Below are positions 1 through 4,600 of a stretch of 10,405 nucleotides of DNA, one piece after another. Source of the DNA: Cyclobacteriaceae bacterium (lineage in GTDB: Bacteria; Bacteroidota; Bacteroidia; Cytophagales; Cyclobacteriaceae). Position 1 is the first letter of the stretch. Every line of letters begins with the position of its first letter. A program made the position numbers and the translations under genes. The stretch covers positions 1-10,405 of the forward strand of contig JAUUZS010000093.1 in NCBI GenBank assembly GCA_030589835.1. Reading direction: 5' to 3'. The notes under the pieces were generated by a model. The model searched no databases. It was given only the letters and a program-made list of their open reading frames with translations, and was not told where the DNA came from.

Positions 1-102
1 GGGGGTATCAATGATCGGAAGCATTTCCTTTGGTTGTGCTTTTGTTGCTGGCAAAAATCTGGTCCCAAGTCCTGCTGCCGGAATTACTGCTTTTTTTATC
101 AT
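1..102 (-). CDS. galU: UTP-glucose-1-phosphate uridylyltransferase (GalU-type), N-terminal part only
   Basis: The first 34 codons of a nucleotidyltransferase are visible; the rest lies beyond the left edge. The protein begins [11 protein letters not shown] and continues with [19 protein letters not shown] (residues 11-29), the signature of GalU-type enzymes; it differs from the RmlA type (GGxGTRLxPLT). The Gly-rich loop with R15 and K25 normally contacts the UTP. Known reaction of the family: UTP + glucose 1-phosphate to UDP-glucose + PPi, in the cytoplasm. The start is the ATG at 102-100. A second ATG 11 bases upstream (113-111) is out of frame and stops after four codons. The gene lies 98 bp downstream of a glucuronokinase-like kinase on the same strand, so by inference its true substrate could be the sugar 1-phosphate made by that kinase, for example glucuronate 1-phosphate. 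The family is clear; the substrate is not, because the sugar-binding part is not in the window. Confidence 0.85.
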   Translation of the reverse strand, partial: MIKKAVIPAAGLGTRFLPATKAQPKEMLPIIDTP

Positions 103-113
103 TTTTTTATCAT
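92..113 (-). repeat. 11-bp tandem repeat carrying duplicate start codons of galU
   Basis: Reading the minus strand from 113, the unit ATGATAAAAAA occurs twice in direct succession (113-103 and 102-92). Each copy carries an ATG. The distal ATG encodes only M-I-K-K before a TGA whose bases overlap the proximal ATG as ATGA; the proximal ATG opens galU. This looks like a slippage duplication of the start region, and it leaves a four-codon mini-ORF that could couple to galU translation. Confidence 0.7.
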
Positions 114-200
114 TTAAGAGATCATTCTAATTTTAATAATTATTGCTACTAAGCGATGCGGGTATGCCATGAAGACGTCAATTATTTTTGCCAGAAATCG

Positions 201-1196
201 TTAGGCAATAAATGGTTTAATAACCCGGGCATTCAATTTATGCATATTTATAATCAGTGATCTCAGGGTTTCATCATTATTATAGGTGCCGATTATCGAC
301 CCTCCGGAACCGGTAAATTTTGCCGATGCCCCACATTTTCTTGCCGAATTGATCAATTCCAAATTGCTGTCACTGACATTGAAAATTTTGGTTCTCAAAT
401 CAAAGTTCTTATTGATCAATTTGGCCAATTTGGCATGATCCCCTTCCGAAAGTGCTTTTTTTCCATCATCAGCAAGCTGCCCTATTTCAGCAAGGGTATC
501 AACTACAAGAGGTTCGCCTTTCAAGAATCGTGCTTTTACATCATTAAATATTCCGCCGGAGACTTTACCCAAATTCACTTTATAGGCAATGAATAAGTTT
601 GGCAAAAGCAACGGATCCAGTTGTTCATAGTTTCCATGTCCTTTGGCATCCATAATTTGCCTGTCAAAATCCATATAAACGCATCCTTCGTAGGCTTGTA
701 TTACCCGATCCTGTAACCCGGCATTAATACCCAGCTCTTCGTTTTCAACAGAAAGTGCCAGATTGGGCAGCACTTCATTACTTATTTTTACCTTATAAAA
801 CTCCATTAAAGCTTTTAATGTGGCAGTGATAATCGCACTCGAACCGGCTAGCCCTACTTGCCTGGGAATGGATGAGCGATACCGGATAGTAAAATTATTC
901 GCATGAAGCTTGACTGATTGCCGATCGCAAAATTCGCAGAATTTTTTTATGGTCGCTTTTACTAAACGATCTCCTCCGTAATAGCCTATTAAATCAACAG
1001 TTTCTACAAGTTGGTATATATTTCTGAATATATTTTTATCTTCAACTTGTTGCTCGATTTGCAATTCTGGAGTTTCATAAAGCGATACATGGGCACCAAA
1101 ATTCCGAACTACAATTGAGATGGTCTTTCCAAAATACCCATCAGATGGATTTCCTAACAATCCTGCACGGGCATATGCCCTGGATTCAAAAATCAT
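201..1196 (-). CDS. GHMP-family sugar kinase, glucuronokinase-like
   Basis: This is a 331-residue cytoplasmic kinase of the GHMP fold. Motif 1 is ARAGLLGNPSDGYFGKT (9-25). The phosphate-binding motif 2 is PRQVGLAGSSAI (111-122). The family's catalytic-Asp region appears as GINAGLQDRVIQAYEG (157-171 area, D163), and motif 3 is KFTGSGGSIIGTY (293-305). The GNPSDGYxGKT, PRQVGLxGSSAI and AGLQDRVxQxYxGxVxMDF blocks match what I remember of plant glucuronokinase (EC 2.7.1.43; glucuronate + ATP to glucuronate 1-phosphate) better than galactokinase, mevalonate kinase or heptose kinase. The gene sits 98 bp upstream of a GalU-type uridylyltransferase on the same strand, the partner needed to make UDP-glucuronate by salvage. 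A perfect TAnnTTTG box lies 28 nt upstream of the ATG. GHMP membership is near certain; glucuronate as substrate is an inference from motif similarity and context. Another uronic acid or hexose is possible. Confidence 0.85.
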   Translation of the reverse strand: MIFESRAYARAGLLGNPSDGYFGKTISIVVRNFGAHVSLYETPELQIEQQVEDKNIFRNIYQLVETVDLIGYYGGDRLVKATIKKFCEFCDRQSVKLHANNFTIRYRSSIPRQVGLAGSSAIITATLKALMEFYKVKISNEVLPNLALSVENEELGINAGLQDRVIQAYEGCVYMDFDRQIMDAKGHGNYEQLDPLLLPNLFIAYKVNLGKVSGGIFNDVKARFLKGEPLVVDTLAEIGQLADDGKKALSEGDHAKLAKLINKNFDLRTKIFNVSDSNLELINSARKCGASAKFTGSGGSIIGTYNNDETLRSLIINMHKLNARVIKPFIA

Positions 1197-1224
1197 AAAG
1201 TTTTAATTGATGTTAACAATCATG

Positions 1225-1232
1225 CAAATATA
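1225..1232 (-). promoter_or_regulatory. Candidate Bacteroidota -7 box for the kinase-galU unit
   Basis: The minus strand reads TATATTTG, a full match to the TAnnTTTG -7 element of the Bacteroidota housekeeping sigma factor. It ends 28 nt before the kinase ATG, leaving a short leader. The matching -33 TTTG is not clear; only a T-rich run (about 1254-1260) lies at the right distance. Confidence 0.5.
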
Positions 1233-1290
1233 AGAGGATATACCATTTTTTCAGTAAAAAAAATATTAAGAGCTATGCACATCTGCTTGA

Positions 1291-1848
1291 TTATGGGGTG
1301 TTTCCTGCCGTATATGGATAATTTATAAAAATTTCTGAAATACCTTCCCTGATCATCATTTCTGTAATCGATTCTTTTTTTCCATAGACCCCGGTGCCTA
1401 CCCCTTGCCAAACGATTTTGTTGTTTTTAATATCAATTATATCAATAATTATTGAAGCTTCTTTCTTTGATTGGTCTCTTGGCCTGTCATAATCATCATA
1501 ATATCCCCCCCCATAGCGATTATAATTATAGGTATTATTTGAATAATAGTGCTGGTCATTTTGAATTTCAATACTGCTTTTTGTTCCACCAAGTATCTTT
1601 ATCATTAAATCAGCATTCTGAATGCTCTGGTAGCCGCGGGATTTCATTTCTTTGCTCACTGCATCAAAAATTACCTTCTGATCATTTTTATCAAATGAAA
1701 AATTTGAGGCTGGAATATTCTCTGGATTGTAAAATTTATAGGTGTGATAATTTTTGAAATCCCCGGGAAAGGGAGTGTCTGATTGAATTTTAAATTTTGG
1801 ACTGCAACCTATCAATAATATTGCGATGAACACCAATAATTTTCTCAT
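1291..1848 (-). CDS. DUF4136-type lipoprotein
   Basis: This is a 185-residue envelope lipoprotein of unknown function. The N-terminus MRKLLVFIAILLIGC is a lipoprotein signal peptide with the lipobox L-I-G-C, so Cys15 becomes the lipidated residue. The mature part has the layout of DUF4136: an early F-x-x-Y-x-T/H-Y-K-F strand, a charged helix (VSKEMKSRGY), 'NADLMIKILGG' and a late strand pair IIIDIIDIKNNKIVWQGVGTG (about 133-153). Residues about 100-125 form a Tyr/Asn/Gly/Asp-rich loop (YYSNNTYNYNRYGGGYYDDY). The frame is open 21 bases further upstream to a TTG, but the ATG at 1848 puts the basic residues directly before the hydrophobic core and is the better start. The gene stands alone, 94 bp upstream of the kinase on the same strand. 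The family call rests on remembered sequence pattern; no biochemical role is known to me. Confidence 0.8.
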   Translation of the reverse strand: MRKLLVFIAILLIGCSPKFKIQSDTPFPGDFKNYHTYKFYNPENIPASNFSFDKNDQKVIFDAVSKEMKSRGYQSIQNADLMIKILGGTKSSIEIQNDQHYYSNNTYNYNRYGGGYYDDYDRPRDQSKKEASIIIDIIDIKNNKIVWQGVGTGVYGKKESITEMMIREGISEIFINYPYTAGNTP

Positions 1849-1993
1849 GTGATAAAATTTTACAGTCAACTATTCTTTTGTTTTCTTAAACGATAACTCA
1901 TTGAGAAAATTGATTATGAGGGTTAAATATAATGTAAAATTCTCGATTACAGAAGGAATTAATTAGTCGCTTAACACTGGCGAGGGCAATTTG

Positions 1994-2086
1994 CTACTTC
2001 AGAAACCTGGTATAGGCGTCATAAAGTGCCGACAAAGCATGCGCCGCTTTCATACCATTTGGGTAACTATTTATTGGAGCAGCAAA
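1994..2086 (-). pseudogene. Possible remnant of a gene 3' end
   Basis: On the minus strand, a stretch of 30 sense codons between a TGA (2089-2087) and a TAG (1996-1994) reads ...APINSYPNG then MKAAHALSALYDAYTRFLK-stop. The Ala/Leu/Tyr-rich end looks like a natural amphipathic C-terminal helix. The bases here are richer in G and C than the flanking AT-rich DNA. It could be the tail of a decayed gene, or a 19-residue mini-ORF from the internal ATG (2052-2050). I cannot assign a family, and chance is a real alternative at this length. Confidence 0.25.
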
Positions 2087-2190
2087 TCATTGAAAAAGGT
2101 ATAGAAACTACATAACCTGACCCGTGTGCAGTTTTGATTATTTTATCACAAATGAAAATTTGATGATTGCTTACTTTTACATATGAATAT

Positions 2191-2210
2191 AGACTTGCGA
2201 AAGCAGGTCT
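2191..2210 (+). ncRNA. GAAA-tetraloop hairpin in the leader region of a small lipoprotein gene
   Basis: The arms AGACTTGC (2191-2198) and GCAGGTCT (2203-2210) pair along all eight positions, with one G-U pair, around a GAAA loop (2199-2202). GNRA-type loops are unusually stable as RNA, which points to a structure formed by plus-strand transcripts. It lies about 80 nt before the ATG of the small lipoprotein. No T-run follows on either strand, so it does not look like an intrinsic terminator. It might be a leader structure or part of a small RNA; the function is unknown. Confidence 0.4.
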
Positions 2211-2291
2211 GACACTGGATAAAAAAGGGAATATGTAGCAGAGAGGGTTTTGTTGAATAGCAGCTATTGTGTTTTACTTAATTTTAAGGAG

Positions 2292-2456
2292 ATGAAAAAT
2301 GTAATTATATTTTTAATTGTTTTATTAATTGGCTTTTCTGGTTGTAAGGCAAAGTACTCATTTAACAGTTATGATGGAAAAAAGAAATTAAAACATTATA
2401 ATTCCATACAATACGGAAAAAAGCAACACCCAAATATGAATAAGCGAAACAATTAG
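2292..2456 (+). CDS. Small basic lipoprotein
   Basis: This 54-residue predicted lipoprotein begins MKNVIIFLIVLLIGFSGC, a short signal peptide with Lys2, a strongly hydrophobic core and a lipobox-like F-S-G-C ending at Cys18. The mature part is only about 36 residues and very basic (KKKLKHY, YGKKQH, NKRNN), with no domain I recognise. The frame is open to a TTG at 2250, but starting there would put 14 unsuitable residues before the signal peptide, so I chose the ATG at 2292. An AAGGAG stretch (2286-2291) abuts this ATG, too close for a standard Shine-Dalgarno; Bacteroidota generally do not rely on one. The next gene is 92 bp downstream on the same strand and has its own candidate promoter. Similar tiny lipoproteins are common in this phylum and mostly uncharacterised. 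Confidence 0.6.
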   Translation: MKNVIIFLIVLLIGFSGCKAKYSFNSYDGKKKLKHYNSIQYGKKQHPNMNKRNN

Positions 2457-2459
2457 GCC

Positions 2460-2504
2460 GGTATAGCGACCTCATTACTTTTTTATTTACCCGCGATCTA
2501 TACC
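2460..2504. repeat. Inverted repeat GGTATAG / CTATACC ahead of the dehydrogenase gene
   Basis: GGTATAG at 2460-2466 and CTATACC at 2498-2504 are perfect inverted copies separated by 31 bp. The right arm overlaps the first four bases of the candidate -7 box TACCTTTG. This placement would fit an operator or a loose hairpin, but a 7-bp arm can arise by chance. Confidence 0.3.
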
Positions 2505-2508
2505 TTTG
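2501..2508 (+). promoter_or_regulatory. Candidate -7 box for the 2-hydroxyacid dehydrogenase gene
   Basis: TACCTTTG matches TAnnTTTG fully and ends 40 nt before the dehydrogenase ATG. A TTTA (2482-2485) lies at about the distance expected for the -33 TTTG element but matches only in part. Confidence 0.5.
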
Positions 2509-2548
2509 TTAATTCATTTCTTGTATATAGATCAAGCTAAACCATCTC

Positions 2549-3493
2549 ATGAATAAAATAGTAATTCTTGATGCAAATACCTTAGGTAAGGTCAGGAACA
2601 TCGATAAATTATCAGATTTCGGTAATGTGGTTACTTTTGGAACAACTTCTCCGGATGAAACTGTTTTACGAATAGCAAATGCGGAGATTATCATAACAAA
2701 TAAAGTTGTTATTGATAGAGAAGTAGTGGGGAAATGCCCAAATCTCAAACTTATATGCATCAGCGCTACTGGAATGAACAACGTTGATCTCGATGCGGCC
2801 AAAGAAAAGGGAATTGTTGTTAAAAATGCAGTAGGCTATAGCTCACATAGTGTGGCGCAGCATACGATCGCATCAATACTACGGCTGTACAATCAGCTAA
2901 GTTATTACGATACGTATGTAAAAAAGGGAGATTACTCCCAAAGTGATATTTTCACGCATTACGGTCCTCCCATTATCGAGTTATATAATAAAACTTGGGG
3001 AATCATCGGCTTGGGCAATATCGGCAAAACAGTGGCCAGGATAGCTACGGGATTTGATGCTAAGGTAAATTATTATTCAACTTCGGGTAAAAATACCCAG
3101 AATGAATATCCTCGGTTATCGCTTGATGAATTGCTTGGAACTTCAGATATCATTTCGATCCATGCCCCGTTAAATGAAAAAACACAAAATCTGATTTCGA
3201 CTAGAGAACTGTCATTAATGAAACCGGCATCCATTTTAGTAAATATGGGTCGAGGCGGCATCGTTGATGAATTGGCCCTGGCCAATGCGGTTAATGATCA
3301 TCAAATTGCAGGCGCATGTGTCGATGTGTTTGAAAAAGAACCAATCAATAAGGACAATCCATTACTCAAGGTGAAATATCCTGAAAAACTGGTGCTGAGC
3401 CCCCATAATGCATGGGCAAGTACTGAAGCACGAACAAAACTAATGGATATAGTGTATCGGAATATTGAAGAATTTATTTTATCGCAAAATTAG
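2549..3493 (+). CDS. D-isomer-specific 2-hydroxyacid dehydrogenase (NAD-dependent)
   Basis: This 314-residue cytoplasmic oxidoreductase interconverts a 2-oxo acid and its D-2-hydroxy acid using NAD(P)H. The N-terminal substrate domain (about 1-100) includes ISATGMNNVDLDAAKEKGI. The Rossmann domain (about 101-285) carries GLGNIG (154-159), followed by the signature NMGRGGIVDE (232-241) and CVDVFEKEP (257-265). The usual catalytic triad is present: Arg235, Glu264 and His286 in SPHNAW. Length and motif layout resemble glycerate dehydrogenase/hydroxypyruvate reductase-like members rather than full-length phosphoglycerate dehydrogenase, as there is no ACT domain. The real substrate cannot be read from the sequence. 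A TAnnTTTG box lies 40 nt upstream of the ATG. The stop codon overlaps that of the convergent fabH. Confidence 0.92.
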   Translation: MNKIVILDANTLGKVRNIDKLSDFGNVVTFGTTSPDETVLRIANAEIIITNKVVIDREVVGKCPNLKLICISATGMNNVDLDAAKEKGIVVKNAVGYSSHSVAQHTIASILRLYNQLSYYDTYVKKGDYSQSDIFTHYGPPIIELYNKTWGIIGLGNIGKTVARIATGFDAKVNYYSTSGKNTQNEYPRLSLDELLGTSDIISIHAPLNEKTQNLISTRELSLMKPASILVNMGRGGIVDELALANAVNDHQIAGACVDVFEKEPINKDNPLLKVKYPEKLVLSPHNAWASTEARTKLMDIVYRNIEEFILSQN

Positions 3494-4479
3494 TAAGCCC
3501 ATTTTAGGTACATCGATCCCCAAGTGAACCCACCGCCAAAGGCTGCAAGGACCAGGTTGTCACCTTTTTTTAATTTATCTTCATAGTCATACAAGCATAA
3601 TGGAATAGTAGCTGCTGTGGTATTCCCATAATATTGGATGTTCATCATTACTTTTTCAGGTCCAATTTCCATCCTATTGGCAGTTGCATCTATAATTCTT
3701 TTATTTGCCTGATGAGGCACTAAATAAGCGATATCTTCGCCTTTCAGATTATTTCTTTCCATGATTTCGGCAGCAACACCGGCCATGGATTTTACAGCAT
3801 ACCTAAACACGTGTTTCCCATCCTGGAAAAAATTATGCAGTCCCGCATCAATGGTTTCGTGTGTTGGTGGATTGACAGACCCACCGCCTTTTAAATAGAT
3901 AAGTTCCTTTCCTACGGCATCACTGCGCAAAATAGAATCGTTTATACCCAGACCTTCTTCATTTGGTTCAAGTAGTACACCGGCAGCACCGTCACCAAAT
4001 AGTATGCAGCTATTTCTATCTTTGTAATTGACAATACTCGACATTTTATCCGCTCCGATGACGGCTATTTTCTTATAATTTCCTGACCTGATATAGTTTG
4101 CGCCAGTTTCTAAGGCATAAATAAATCCTGAGCATGCCGCCGCCATATCAAAGCTCAAAGCATTTACGGCTCCGACCTCGGTGGCAACCAGATTTGCTGT
4201 AGTAGGAAAAAAATAGTCAGGAGTAATAGTTGCCACAATTACTGCATCCAGGTCTTTTGGATCAGTTCCGCTTCGTTCCAGTATCTCCTGAAGCGCTTTT
4301 ACGGCCATTACTGAAGTTCCCTGCCTCTCTCCTTTCAGGATTCTCCGTTCCTTAATCCCAGTTCTGGAGGTAATCCACTCATCGTTGGTATCTACTAATT
4401 TTTCCAATTCCTGATTCGTGAGTATATAATCAGGTAAATAAGCTCCAACTGCTGTTATTGCCGGTACTATCGATCCCAT
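3490..4479 (-). CDS. fabH: 3-oxoacyl-[acyl-carrier-protein] synthase III (KAS III)
   Basis: This 329-residue cytoplasmic enzyme normally starts fatty acid synthesis by condensing acyl-CoA with malonyl-ACP. The thiolase-fold motifs are intact: DEWITSRTGIKERR (33-46), the nucleophile Cys116 in DMAAACSGFIYALETG, His256 in VPHQANKRII, Asn286 in QYYGNTTAA, and the C-terminal GGGFTWGSMYLKW. Full length for the family. It is not next to plsX or rpmF, the common fabH neighbours. Bacteroidota often carry more than one FabH-like enzyme, so this could be the main initiating enzyme or a paralogue with another acyl preference. A CATCTTTG box, one base off TAnnTTTG, lies 35 nt upstream of the ATG. It converges on the dehydrogenase gene, and the two overlap by 4 bp at their stops. 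Confidence 0.93.
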   Translation of the reverse strand: MGSIVPAITAVGAYLPDYILTNQELEKLVDTNDEWITSRTGIKERRILKGERQGTSVMAVKALQEILERSGTDPKDLDAVIVATITPDYFFPTTANLVATEVGAVNALSFDMAAACSGFIYALETGANYIRSGNYKKIAVIGADKMSSIVNYKDRNSCILFGDGAAGVLLEPNEEGLGINDSILRSDAVGKELIYLKGGGSVNPPTHETIDAGLHNFFQDGKHVFRYAVKSMAGVAAEIMERNNLKGEDIAYLVPHQANKRIIDATANRMEIGPEKVMMNIQYYGNTTAATIPLCLYDYEDKLKKGDNLVLAAFGGGFTWGSMYLKWAY

Positions 4480-4514
4480 ATGCTAAGGTACTTTACTTGC
4501 TAAAAATTTGTCGG

Positions 4515-4522
4515 CAAAGATG
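4515..4522 (-). promoter_or_regulatory. Weak candidate -7 box for fabH
   Basis: The minus strand reads CATCTTTG, which differs from TAnnTTTG at the first base. It ends 35 nt before the fabH ATG. The same octamer stands at nearly the same distance (34 nt) ahead of the PASTA gene. No clear -33 element. Confidence 0.3.
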
Positions 4523-4553
4523 TTGGTATTATATCTAAAAAGCTAAATATAAA

Positions 4554-4566
4554 GGCATTTATTGCC
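4554..4566 (-). terminator. Weak hairpin downstream of the T9SS protein gene
   Basis: GGCA (4554-4557) and TGCC (4563-4566) form a 4-bp stem with a 5-base loop. On the minus strand it is followed by TTTATATTT, about 35 nt past the stop of the T9SS cargo gene. It might end the ddl operon transcript, but the stem is short for an intrinsic terminator. Confidence 0.2.
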
Positions 4567-4600
4567 GTTCTTTTTTATGCGAAAGGTAATAATGCTATTT

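Larger units (their letters stand above)
1849..2291. other. 443-bp region without an intact gene
   Basis: This lies between two divergently read lipoprotein genes. I see no complete gene, tRNA or riboswitch that I can name. Its left end must carry the leader and promoter of the DUF4136 lipoprotein, though no convincing TAnnTTTG box is present there. The middle has a short stretch that reads like the end of a protein on the minus strand (1994-2086). The right third has a strong hairpin (2191-2210) ahead of the small plus-strand lipoprotein. Confidence 0.6.

Noticed and set aside
1220..1411. Minus-strand open frame of about 63 codons before the kinase
   Set aside because: It overlaps the C-terminal part of the DUF4136 gene in another frame and the kinase promoter box, and its product resembles nothing.
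1452..1757. Plus-strand open frame of about 100 codons
   Set aside because: It lies wholly antisense to the DUF4136 lipoprotein, whose signal peptide and domain pattern are convincing; the plus-strand product has no recognisable feature.
2250..2291. TTG at 2250 as the start of the small lipoprotein
   Set aside because: It would place 14 residues, including a Cys, before an otherwise ideal lipoprotein signal peptide that starts at the ATG at 2292.
2457..2487. Terminator after the small lipoprotein
   Set aside because: A T-rich run (about 2480-2485) is present but only a 3-bp GGT/ACC stem precedes it; too weak to call.
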